Below, in pieces: positions 24,184-33,828 of a stretch of DNA of 38,123 nucleotides (the stretch's first letter is position 1; each line of letters begins with the position of its first letter). A model generated the notes under the pieces. That model worked only from the letters and a program-made list of their open reading frames with translations. It made no database searches and was not told where the DNA came from. Origin of the DNA: a bacterium (GTDB taxonomy: Bacteria > Margulisbacteria > Marinamargulisbacteria > JAHFDA01); the NCBI GenBank assembly GCA_023249225.1, contig JAHFDA010000025.1, positions 1 through 38,123 of the forward strand, in the 5' to 3' direction. The translations under genes were made by a program, and so were the position numbers.

Positions 24184-25734
24184 ATGAACCTGATTGACGA
24201 TCCTTGGATCCCGGCACGTCGCAAAAATGGAAATATTGAACGTATTGCGCCGTGGCAAATTGTTGAAGGTACGGGGGATAACGAGATTATCGAACTGGCT
24301 GCTCCGCGTCCCGATTTTAACGGTGCGCTGATTCAGTTTTTAATTGGCTTATTGCAAACAACGTATGCGCCGCATACACCCAAGGAGTGGCGTGACAAGT
24401 TGGAAAACCCACCATCCTCCCAAGAACTGAAATCTGCGTTTGCACCGGTTGTACATGCTTTTGAATTGGATAGCGATGGGCCACGGTTTATGCAGGATCT
24501 AACGATGGAGGTGAATTATGAGGATGCTAACCCTATTGGTAGTTTGTTTATTGAAGCTCCTGGAGAACAAACCCTAAAGCAGAATAAAGATCACTTTGTG
24601 AAGCGTGACCAAATTAACCAAATTTGTGAAGCATGTGCTGCTGCTGCGATTTATACCTTACAAATCAATGCACCCAGTGGTGGTGCTGGTCATCGTACGG
24701 GTTTGAGAGGTGGTGGACCACTGACGACCCTTATTAGGGGAGTTAATTTATGGCAACTTGTTTGGCTGAATGTTTTAGAAGAAAAAGATTTTCTGGCTAA
24801 AAGTGGTAACCACGAAAAAGATGCGTTTGAAGCAAAGTTTCCGTGGCTGGGAGCTACGCGTACGAGCGAAGGAGATAAGGAGACGACACCCGAGGATGTC
24901 CATCCGGTTCAAAATTATTGGGCAACTCCTAGGCGGATACGACTGTTATCTCCACTTGGCTCAGGTGTCTGTGATATATGCCTAAAACATCAACCACGTT
25001 TATATGATAAGTATGTTGCGCAGAACTATGGCGCTAATTACAAAGGGCCGTGGCAGCATCCATTGTCGCCTTATTTTATTGATTCTGATGGAAAGACTAG
25101 CGCAATCCATTTGCAACCTGGTGGTATGCGCTATAAGCATTGGCTAGGATGGATTTTGGATGGCGCTTTAAGTACGAAAGGGCAAAAAATATCGGCACGC
25201 GTTGTTTCGCGGTACCGGTATGATACGGAAAAAAAACAGACCGTCTGGGCCTTTGGTTATGACATGGATAACATGAAGGCGCGCTGTTGGTATGAGGGAA
25301 TCTTTCCATTAATTCATATTAATCCTGAAATGCTAGAGGAATATCGATATTTGGTTAAAATTCTTATTGAATCTGCCGAGCTTGCGGTTAAGGAAACCCG
25401 AGGGGCAGTTAAAAAAGCTTGGTTTCGTGAGGGTGTAGAAGTTAGGGGAGATATGTCGCGGGTTGATGTTTTTTTTTGGAACCAAACCGAAGCCAGGTTC
25501 TATGACGAATTAAAAAACTTGCGAGATAACTTAGAGTCCGGAAATAAAAATAATAAGCCGCTACTGGATCAATGGTCAAAATACTTACTCGATGTATCCT
25601 TATCCATATTTGATGATTTATCCCAAACCGGTTCCTTTGATGCAGTAGACCCGGCCCGTATTGCCAAGGCCATGAATAGTTTGGAGAGAAATTTGAGAAG
25701 CAAAAAATTTCGTGCGATTTTGGATCTATCATGA
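24184..25734 (+). CDS. cas8e: Cascade large subunit Cas8e (Cse1/CasA)
   Basis: 516 residues, the PAM-reading large subunit of type I-E Cascade. The start MNLIDDPWIPARR and the ELAAPRPDFNGALIQFLIGLLQT block are diagnostic of Cse1. The middle region has PSGGAGHRTGLRGGGPLTTL, the loop that contacts the PAM area in this family. The C-terminal four-helix bundle follows. The ATG comes 6 nt after the stop of the small membrane-peptide gene. The last 4 nt overlap the next gene (ATGA). Codon use is AT-rich, like the rest of cas3-cas6e. Confidence 0.95.
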   Translation: MNLIDDPWIPARRKNGNIERIAPWQIVEGTGDNEIIELAAPRPDFNGALIQFLIGLLQTTYAPHTPKEWRDKLENPPSSQELKSAFAPVVHAFELDSDGPRFMQDLTMEVNYEDANPIGSLFIEAPGEQTLKQNKDHFVKRDQINQICEACAAAAIYTLQINAPSGGAGHRTGLRGGGPLTTLIRGVNLWQLVWLNVLEEKDFLAKSGNHEKDAFEAKFPWLGATRTSEGDKETTPEDVHPVQNYWATPRRIRLLSPLGSGVCDICLKHQPRLYDKYVAQNYGANYKGPWQHPLSPYFIDSDGKTSAIHLQPGGMRYKHWLGWILDGALSTKGQKISARVVSRYRYDTEKKQTVWAFGYDMDNMKARCWYEGIFPLIHINPEMLEEYRYLVKILIESAELAVKETRGAVKKAWFREGVEVRGDMSRVDVFFWNQTEARFYDELKNLRDNLESGNKNNKPLLDQWSKYLLDVSLSIFDDLSQTGSFDAVDPARIAKAMNSLERNLRSKKFRAILDLS

Positions 25735-27125
25735 AATCTCCTAGCCGAAAAGAAAATCAAAATCTGGAATGGAAAGAGATTTGGCGGGACGAGTATCTTA
25801 AATGGGTTTGTGGTTTTGCCAATGCCGAGGGTGGCACGCTGATTATAGGTAAAAATGATAAAGGCCTAACGGTTGGAATAGAAAATGCCAAGGAACTTTT
25901 GGAGCTTTTGCCGAATAAAACCCGCGATCTGCTTGGTATTTTGGTTGATGTCAATCTTCGCAGGTCGAACGCTAAGGAATCCGTTGAAATCGTGGTCTCT
26001 GCATACCCTAACCCGATCAGCTACCGGGGTGAGTACTATTACCGCAGCGGTAGTACCAATCAGGCCCTAAGAGGATCCGCCTTGGATCGGTTTTTGTTAC
26101 GCAAACAGGGCAGGCACTGGGATGATGTCCCCATGCCTTCTTTTAAGCCGCAGCATTGTAGTGCAAATGCTTTAAAACTTTTTAAACAAAAAGCCAAGCA
26201 AAGCGGGCGCATGTCTGATGCTGTGCTAAAAGACGGTCGTGAGTTTCTGTTTGAAAATTTGGAACTAGTCGATACCCATGGGCTAAGGCGGGCTGCTTGC
26301 CTGCTTTTTTCTGATCATCCTCAAAAATATTTTGCTGGTTCATGGATCAAGATTGGATACTTTGCTTCTAACGATGACCTACGTTATCAAGATGAGGTAA
26401 ATGGAAATTTGTTTGAGCAGATCGAAAAGGCTATGGATCTACTGCAAACCAAATATTTAAAAGCCTACATCACCTACCAAGGCATACAGCGAGTCGAAAA
26501 CTTTCTCTACCCATCAGATGCTTTGCGCGAGGCCTTGATCAACGCTGTTGTCCACAAGGACTATGCCAGCGCAGTTCCCATACAGATTAGCGTATACGAA
26601 GATAAGATTTGCCTTTGGAACCCTGGGCAGCTTCCAGACGGCTGGACGATGAAGCGTTTTTTAGGCAAGCATCCTTCCAAGCCCCATAACCCGCTTCTGG
26701 CCAATACCTTTTTTAGAGCAGGTTATATAGAGGCTTGGGGGAGAGGTATTGATAAGATCAAAAAAGAGTGCCAGGAGCTTGGAATTCCGAAGCCAATGTA
26801 TGACTTTGAGATGTCGGGCCTGATGATTACCTTTAACGCGAACCCAGATCATATAAAGGCTGCCGGTTCACAGACTGCTGGGAGCGTAAAAACTTCGGTA
26901 GAAACGCGGGTAGAAACGCGGGCAAAAACGCCGGTGAAAATATTGCAATTGTTGCAAAGTCATCCAGAGATGACCTTGGCACAAGTCGCTGCAAATATTT
27001 CTAAATCACTTAGCGCAGTTGAGAGGGCCAGTTCAAAACTCGTCAAAGATGGCCAGCTAAAATATGTCGGCCCCCAAAAAGGCGGGCATTGGGAAGTCAG
27101 CAAAAAGGAGGTAAAGGATGTCTGA
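25731..27125 (+). CDS. AlbA_2/Schlafen-like ATPase with C-terminal winged helix, inside the cas operon
   Basis: 464 residues, not a known Cascade subunit. The N-terminal AlbA_2 domain (about 10-90) shows LEWKEIWRDEYLKWVCGFAN and GGTLIIGKNDKGLTVGI. A GHKL-type ATPase domain of the HATPase_c_4 kind follows (YPSDALREALINAVVHKDY; LWNPGQLPDG; WGRGIDKIKKEC). After a Thr/Val/Glu linker made of tandem repeats comes a winged-helix domain (MTLAQVAANISKSLSAVE). Such proteins are seen as DNA-binding regulators and in phage defence. It overlaps cas8e by 4 nt and cse2 by 8 nt, so it is an integral, co-translated part of the operon. Its function here is unknown. Confidence 0.9.
   Translation: MKSPSRKENQNLEWKEIWRDEYLKWVCGFANAEGGTLIIGKNDKGLTVGIENAKELLELLPNKTRDLLGILVDVNLRRSNAKESVEIVVSAYPNPISYRGEYYYRSGSTNQALRGSALDRFLLRKQGRHWDDVPMPSFKPQHCSANALKLFKQKAKQSGRMSDAVLKDGREFLFENLELVDTHGLRRAACLLFSDHPQKYFAGSWIKIGYFASNDDLRYQDEVNGNLFEQIEKAMDLLQTKYLKAYITYQGIQRVENFLYPSDALREALINAVVHKDYASAVPIQISVYEDKICLWNPGQLPDGWTMKRFLGKHPSKPHNPLLANTFFRAGYIEAWGRGIDKIKKECQELGIPKPMYDFEMSGLMITFNANPDHIKAAGSQTAGSVKTSVETRVETRAKTPVKILQLLQSHPEMTLAQVAANISKSLSAVERASSKLVKDGQLKYVGPQKGGHWEVSKKEVKDV
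26897..26932 (+). repeat. 12-bp tandem repeat in the AlbA_2 gene
   Basis: Two perfect copies of GGTAGAAACGCG and a third degenerate copy encode the VETR-VETR-AKTP linker before the winged helix. In-frame slippage here could change linker length. Confidence 0.8.
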
Positions 27126-27657
27126 AGCATCGAACAAAATGGCTCACATCATCAGCGAGTGGTGGAAGGAATGTATCGAGGATGAAAGGGACGAAGAGCC
27201 GGATCAAAAGGCGAGAAAAAATTGGAAGGGTGATAGTGCTGCTTTGAGACGAGCCAGGACACCCAATGAGGTTGTATTTGTTCCGGCCTATCATGATTTG
27301 TATCATAAATTAATTAATGCAGATGTTAACGTAGGGCGGGAGTCTATAGCGATTGTGGCGGGGATCTTATCCCATGTTAAGAAAAATTCTGGTACCGAGA
27401 ATGCCTTTCCTACCGAAATGGGATCTTCTAAGGAGGGAAGTAAAGATAAGGCCAAGGTCAGTAGTTTGCGGTTTAGGCGCTTGCTGGCAGAAAAAGATTC
27501 TCACAAAATGTATCCAATGATGATTCGCTTGATTCGTTTAATGAAGGGCCACGTTAATTTAGTTGATTTGGCCAATGATGTTTATTGGTGGAATGAAAAA
27601 ACCCGTAAAGATTGGGCATACGAATATTATGCGGCTGCCCCAAGTTCAGAAAAATAA
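27118..27657 (+). CDS. cse2: Cascade small subunit Cse2 (CasB)
   Basis: 179 residues, helical, the small subunit present as two copies in type I-E Cascade that holds the displaced strand. LRRARTPNEVVFVPAYHDL, SSLRFRRLLAEKDSHKMYPMM, RLIRLMKGHVNLVDLANDV and the final Trp-rich segment are typical. A strong Shine-Dalgarno (AAGGAGG) lies just before the ATG, inside the AlbA_2 gene. The stretch ENAFPTEMGSSKEGSKDKAK is a polar loop. Confidence 0.93.
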   Translation: MSEASNKMAHIISEWWKECIEDERDEEPDQKARKNWKGDSAALRRARTPNEVVFVPAYHDLYHKLINADVNVGRESIAIVAGILSHVKKNSGTENAFPTEMGSSKEGSKDKAKVSSLRFRRLLAEKDSHKMYPMMIRLIRLMKGHVNLVDLANDVYWWNEKTRKDWAYEYYAAAPSSEK

Positions 27658-27671
27658 AAAGGAGTAATGTT

Positions 27672-28865
27672 ATGACAAAATTTATTCAATTGCATTTGCT
27701 GACCAGTTATCCACCTTCCAATTTGAATCGTGATGATTTGGGTCGACCCAAGACGGCTGTTATGGGCGGGGTTCAACGGCTACGGATATCCTCCCAGAGT
27801 TTAAAACGGGCGTGGCGGACTTCTGATTTATTTCTTGATAGCTTGGTCGGGCATGCAGGGATTCGGACACGTCGCATTGGGCAAGCTATCAAAAAGTCTC
27901 TGATGTCAGGTGTGGATCTGTCTGAAATTCTACGCAATCCCGAAAAAGAGTATGGAAGTGGATCCGGAATACCCGAAAAAGATGCAACGCAGTGGGCATG
28001 GCAGATGGCAGCAGTATTTTCTGATAAATCTGCTAAGGCAGAGGACGAAGAAATTATAGAGGAGGAAGCTGAAGAAAAGTCTAATAAGAAGGGCAAAAAG
28101 GATAAAAAATCCAAAAGTAATGTTGATAAGGATACTTTGGCAGGGGAAGTGCTGGTGTTTTACAGCCCCGAAGAAATCAAAGCATGCGAAAGCTTGGTAT
28201 TAACTTTAATTAAGGAAAAAAGGCCGTCCAAAGATACAGAAATTAAGTCTTTGCCTAATAAGACTGTTTCGGGTGCGGATCTAGGATTATTTGGTCGTAT
28301 GTTGGCGAGTAACCCTAAATTTAATGTTGAGGCGGCCTGCCAAGTTGCCCATGCGATCACTGTTCACAAAGTTGCTGTTGAAGATGATTACTTTACAGCT
28401 GTTGATGATCTTAACAAGCAAGAAGAAGATGCGGGTGCAGGGCATATTGGTGAGACCGAATTTGCGGCTGGTCTGTTTTATCTTTATGTCTGTGTTGATA
28501 GCGATCTTTTGGTTAAAAATCTGTCTGGTAATAAAGAACTCGCTCAAAAAACGATTCGTGCCCTGGTCGAATGTATGGCTACGATTGCCCCAACCGGAAA
28601 ACAAAATAGTTTTGCGTCGCGTGCCTATGCATCCTATGTTCTTGCAGAAAAGGGTAATAAACAGCCACGCTCCTTGTCGGTTGCCTTTCTAACGCCGATA
28701 GATGATAAAAAAGATTTATTGGATACGGCCATCGGTCAGCTTGAGGCTACACGCGATAAAATGGATGCGGTTTACGGAAAGGTTGCAGAAGAGTCTCAAG
28801 AACTCAATGCAAAATCGGGTAAAGGTACGTTGGCTGACCTGATAAAGTTTGTGGCGAGTTTCTAA
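27672..28865 (+). CDS. cas7e: Cascade backbone subunit Cas7e (Cse4/CasC)
   Basis: 397 residues, the six-fold RNA-binding backbone of Cascade. The start is the ATG at 27672 behind AAGGAG, giving the conserved MTKFIQLHLLTSYPPSNLNR. QRLRISSQSLKRAWR (crRNA contacts) and GADLGLFGRM follow. It is longer than E. coli CasC (363 aa): residues about 119-153 hold a charged insertion, first acidic (EDEEIIEEEAEE) then basic (KKGKKDKKSKS). The last residues (TLADLIKFVASF) are normal. Confidence 0.94.
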   Translation: MTKFIQLHLLTSYPPSNLNRDDLGRPKTAVMGGVQRLRISSQSLKRAWRTSDLFLDSLVGHAGIRTRRIGQAIKKSLMSGVDLSEILRNPEKEYGSGSGIPEKDATQWAWQMAAVFSDKSAKAEDEEIIEEEAEEKSNKKGKKDKKSKSNVDKDTLAGEVLVFYSPEEIKACESLVLTLIKEKRPSKDTEIKSLPNKTVSGADLGLFGRMLASNPKFNVEAACQVAHAITVHKVAVEDDYFTAVDDLNKQEEDAGAGHIGETEFAAGLFYLYVCVDSDLLVKNLSGNKELAQKTIRALVECMATIAPTGKQNSFASRAYASYVLAEKGNKQPRSLSVAFLTPIDDKKDLLDTAIGQLEATRDKMDAVYGKVAEESQELNAKSGKGTLADLIKFVASF

Positions 28866-28880
28866 AAGGATCTGATCATT

Positions 28881-29618
28881 ATGATTGAGTATCTTGTTTT
28901 TCGGCTATATGGGCCCATGGCTGCTTGGGGTGACATTGCAGTGGGAGAGGTAAGGCCTACGTTTATGCACCCTTCCAAATCAGCGATTATGGGATTGATA
29001 GCGGCTGCGCTTGGCATCGATCGCACGGATGATGAGAAACATAGGGCTTTGGTAGAGAATTATGGTTTTGCTGTGCAAGTTAACAGTGTGGGTACGCCCT
29101 TAACCGATTACCATACAGTGCAAGTACCTTCATCAGGTACTGGGCGTAACAGACAAATCTTTACTACACGTAGAGACGAAATATTATCGGGACCCAGACA
29201 GGATCTTAATACCATATTGTCACGGCGAGATTACCGTATGGATGCGTCTGCCATCATTGTTATTTGGATGAAAGTTCCCTCGTTCTATACATTGACGGAT
29301 TTTCAAAAAGCCTTGTGTGAGCCCCACTATGTACTTTATTTGGGACGTAAATCTTGCCCGCTTTCACTGCCGATTCAGGCTCAAGTAGTAGCTGCTGATT
29401 CAGTGCGGGATGCTATCAATGTTGCAAAATTTTCACCCTTAGATTTACCACACACCGATAGTCCGGCTTTGTTTTGGGAGGAGGGAGCAGTTAGCGGACT
29501 AAAAGAGCAAAACACCTTTGTGAGAAGGGATGTCACTCTATCCCGCAAGCGCTGGCAATTTGATGTTCGCAACGAACATCACAGTGCAATTTCCAAGGAG
29601 GATAACCATGTATCTTAG
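28881..29618 (+). CDS. cas5e: Cascade subunit Cas5e (CasD)
   Basis: 245 residues. This RAMP subunit caps the 5-prime handle of the crRNA. The N-terminus YLVFRLYGPMAAWGD and RPTFMHPSKSAIMGLIAAA are the Cas5e signature, as are SRRDYRMDA and YLGRKSCPLS. It overlaps cas6e by 11 nt. The ATG at 28881 is preceded by AAAAGGA about 10 nt away. Confidence 0.94.
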   Translation: MIEYLVFRLYGPMAAWGDIAVGEVRPTFMHPSKSAIMGLIAAALGIDRTDDEKHRALVENYGFAVQVNSVGTPLTDYHTVQVPSSGTGRNRQIFTTRRDEILSGPRQDLNTILSRRDYRMDASAIIVIWMKVPSFYTLTDFQKALCEPHYVLYLGRKSCPLSLPIQAQVVAADSVRDAINVAKFSPLDLPHTDSPALFWEEGAVSGLKEQNTFVRRDVTLSRKRWQFDVRNEHHSAISKEDNHVS

Positions 29619-30288
29619 TCGGATTAAACTACGAGACGGGACTGATAGAAACAACGATTTTTATAAGGTGTTTGAAAATCAGTATAAAATCCACCAATCT
29701 TTGTGGCAGCTGTTTGCTGATCGCTCGGATCGCAAAAGGGATTTTTTATATCGGGCTGATCAAACCGAAGGTAAACCATTTTTTTATGTTGTGTCGGAAC
29801 GTAGACCATTGGAAGATTCACCAATTTGGCATGTGGAATCAAAAAACTATCAGCCGCAGATAGCTAAGGGTACAAGGTTAAATTTTATGCTTCGAGCCAA
29901 CCCGACGGTAAAGAAGTTTAAAGAAGGCTCAAAGAATGGTTTTAGATGTGATGTCGTAATGGATGCTAAGTGTCGTCTTAGAGAAAACACATCTGAAAAT
30001 CGAGATTTGCCGGTGTCGGAATTGGTTCAAGTCGAAAGTGAAAAATGGCTAAAGTCTAAAGAAGTTTCAAATGGCTTTAGACTTGATTTTGTTAAAGCGG
30101 ATGCTTACAACCAAATGCGATTTTATAAATCGAGTAGGGGTAACCCCATTCGTTTTAGTACGGTTGATTTTGAAGGTGTTTTTTCAGTTACTGAACCGGA
30201 TGTTTTTATTCCTAAGGCGTTGTTTGGAGGTATTGGGTCTGAAAAAGGATTTGGTTGTGGCCTGATCTTAGTAAAGCTCATTCGTTAA
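29608..30288 (+). CDS. cas6e: crRNA-processing endoribonuclease Cas6e (CasE)
   Basis: 226 residues, which cuts the repeat hairpin to make crRNAs and stays on the 3-prime end. The start at 29608 (after AAGGAGG) gives MYLSRIKLR; His29 in YKIHQSLWQLF matches the catalytic His region of the family. The C-terminal glycine-rich loop GGIGSEKGFGCGLIL is diagnostic. It should process both the array and, if the stem is recognised, the crRNA-like RNA at 23869-23958. It ends the AT-rich Cascade part of the locus. Confidence 0.94.
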   Translation: MYLSRIKLRDGTDRNNDFYKVFENQYKIHQSLWQLFADRSDRKRDFLYRADQTEGKPFFYVVSERRPLEDSPIWHVESKNYQPQIAKGTRLNFMLRANPTVKKFKEGSKNGFRCDVVMDAKCRLRENTSENRDLPVSELVQVESEKWLKSKEVSNGFRLDFVKADAYNQMRFYKSSRGNPIRFSTVDFEGVFSVTEPDVFIPKALFGGIGSEKGFGCGLILVKLIR

Positions 30289-30347
30289 TTTCTTATGACT
30301 TCGACCGCAAAATTAAAAAACTGATCCCTAAATCAAAAAAGTAAACT

Positions 30348-31596
<1,249 letters not shown>

Positions 31597-31647
31597 GATT
31601 TTATCAATATTATTTTTCCGCATCAGCACCTAGAATATGGAGCTAGT
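31597..31647 (+). promoter_or_regulatory. CRISPR leader (short, AT-rich)
   Basis: 51 nt between the cas2 stop and the first repeat. TATCAATATTATT at 31602-31614 is close to the IHF consensus (WATCAANNNNTTR, off by one in spacing), about 34-46 nt upstream of the first repeat, where the E. coli type I-E leader has its IHF site. An array promoter may lie further back in cas2. Confidence 0.55.
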
Positions 31648-33672
31648 CCGTTCCCCACGCGTGTGGGGATGAACCGCACTTTGGCGACGAAAAACACACA
31701 CGCGATATCCGTTCCCCACGCGTGTGGGGATGAACCGTCTGTAGTAAACGTGCGGCTGCCACGGGTTAGCCGTTCCCCACGCGTGTGGGGATGAACCGCC
31801 ACAGATACCGGGCGCTGGTAAATCTCCTTTCCGTTCCCCACGCGTGTGGGGATGAACCGAAAGGAGAAAATAAAATGTGTCCATTAAATAGCCGTTCCCC
31901 ACGCGTGTGGGGATGAACCGCTCCACGGGCCTTTAGTGTGGTGTGTGGTGTTCCGTTCCCCACGCGTGTGGGGATGAACCGTGGTCTTTTGCTAAAATTT
32001 TCATGTTATTCCCCCGTTCCCCACGCGTGTGGGGATGAACCGTCCGGTGATCTAAGTCACGCCTTACCTGACGACCGTTCCCCACGCGTGTGGGGATGAA
32101 CCGTAGAAAATATGTTTTATGTGGGGGCAACCCCTCCGTTCCCCACGCGTGTGGGGATGAACCGCAATTTAAACTCGACAACGGGCTGTATCTGTGCCGT
32201 TCCCCACGCGTGTGGGGATGAACCGTTTTTTACCTGCTTTCCTTGCGTGTTTAGTGTCCGTTCCCCACGCGTGTGGGGATGAACCGCAGCCTTAAATCAA
32301 TTCACGGGTACAGAAAATCCGTTCCCCACGCGTGTGGGGATGAACCTGAGCATTGGTTAGATGAGGATGCCATTAAGCAAGCCGTTCCCCACGCGTGTGG
32401 GGATGAACCGGCGAGGTGCCATTGCGTGGAGCGTAGCGAAACCCGTTCCCCACGCGTGTGGGGATGAACCGAATCTAACTAACTCGTTAGTGAATCTTAT
32501 CTACCGTTCCCCACGCGTGTGGGGATGAACCGCCGTTTGCCTCCATTTGCATGGCACAGAATACCCGTTCCCCACGCGTGTGGGGATGAACCGCCCGAGA
32601 AAATCGTCGTTGCTGTTTGGGGAATCCGTTCCCCACGCGTGTGGGGATGAACCGTGTTGCATTGCAACACTGTTGCGCTTCTAACCCCGTTCCCCACGCG
32701 TGTGGGGATGAACCGAAAATTTTTCTATCTGAGAGGAAAGGCGACCCCCGTTCCCCACGCGTGTGGGGATGAACCGGTCATGTTATTCACCTACCTTTAT
32801 TGTCACTTCCGTTCCCCACGCGTGTGGGGATGAACCGTAGGCAAATGATGGTCAATAAACGTAGTAAGGCCGTTCCCCACGCGTGTGGGGATGAACCGCC
32901 CAAAACGTACAACCTGTTTCACAGGTCACACCGTTCCCCACGCGTGTGGGGATGAACCGAAAGGAGAAAAAAAAATGAACACAAAAACCGACCGTTCCCC
33001 ACGCGTGTGGGGATGAACCGCCAACGAGTTTCTAACCAAGACCGGCACAACCCCGTTCCCCACGCGTGTGGGGATGAACCGGACAGTGTTATTTTTATCG
33101 CGAAATATCTAGGCCGTTCCCCACGCGTGTGGGGATGAACCGAGGCTGAATTCCCGCCGCCGCATGGCGGCGCACCGTTCCCCACGCGTGTGGGGATGAA
33201 CCGAAAAAGCGTTGGAGACGGCGCTAGAGTTAGCGCCGTTCCCCACGCGTGTGGGGATGAACCGCCTTGACCCTTCTACCCTTAGTGTTTGTTCCCCCGT
33301 TCCCCACGCGTGTGGGGATGAACCGGCACAAGATCAACACAAAATAATGCTGGACGCCCGTTCCCCACGCGTGTGGGGATGAACCGCGATTTACCCCCAT
33401 CAGGTCAGGTCGCCAAGCCCGTTCCCCACGCGTGTGGGGATGAACCGCGCGAGGAAACCGGCTTTATGTCGGGCCTGTGCCGTTCCCCACGCGTGTGGGG
33501 ATGAACCGATCGGCGGGAACCGTGCGTACCTGATCGACTGCCGTTCCCCACGCGTGTGGGGATGAACCGAAAACTGAAAAAATCATCGTAGATAGAGGCC
33601 ACCGTTCCCCACGCGTGTGGGGATGAACCGACGCAATTATGTAGCAGTAAATGCTATGCGCTCCGTTCCCCA
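31648..33672 (+). CRISPR. Type I-E CRISPR array: 33 full repeats, 33 spacers, truncated end repeat
   Basis: The 29-nt repeat reads CCGTTCCCCAC, loop GCGT, then GTGGGGATGAACCG, with a 6-bp stem. I counted 33 full copies and a final piece (CCGTTCCCCA, 33663-33672). The period is 61 nt throughout (32-nt spacers) except spacer 12 (32348-32381), which is 34 nt and follows the only variant full repeat I noticed (last base T instead of G). The leader is on the left next to cas2, so new spacers enter there and the array is transcribed on the plus strand. Full repeats are nearly perfect, indicating an active array. Plus- and minus-strand ORFs across it are artefacts of the repeat. Confidence 0.98.
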
Positions 33673-33828
33673 ATCAGCGGATGGCCTTATGTTTTGATTT
33701 AAGTGATTTACCCCAGCCAAAACCCGTTTAGGGGTGGGTGAATGCTCGTGGTTAATGACATTAGGGGAAGCTTACGGCAGGTCTATATCTTTCTATATAT
33801 CTTCCCCAGATTCTAAACGATACAGGGT
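33673..33828 (+). other. Array trailer and upstream region of the next gene
   Basis: No gene seen. It holds a 7-bp inverted repeat GGGGAAG (33764-33770) / CTTCCCC (33801-33807) flanking an AT-rich CTATATC-rich core that could carry a promoter or operator for the gene at 33829. A weak ACCCC...GGGGT pairing further left has no U-tract. Confidence 0.3.

Noticed and set aside
30294-30344. Open frame between cas6e and cas1 reading YDFDRKIKKLIPKSKK before a stop
   Set aside because: Short, no start with a ribosome site, and Cas6e ends normally before it; probably chance in AT-rich DNA.
31623-33673. Long ORFs on both strands across the array with repeated HPHTRGER / SSPHAWGT peptides
   Set aside because: They are translations of the CRISPR repeat, not proteins.
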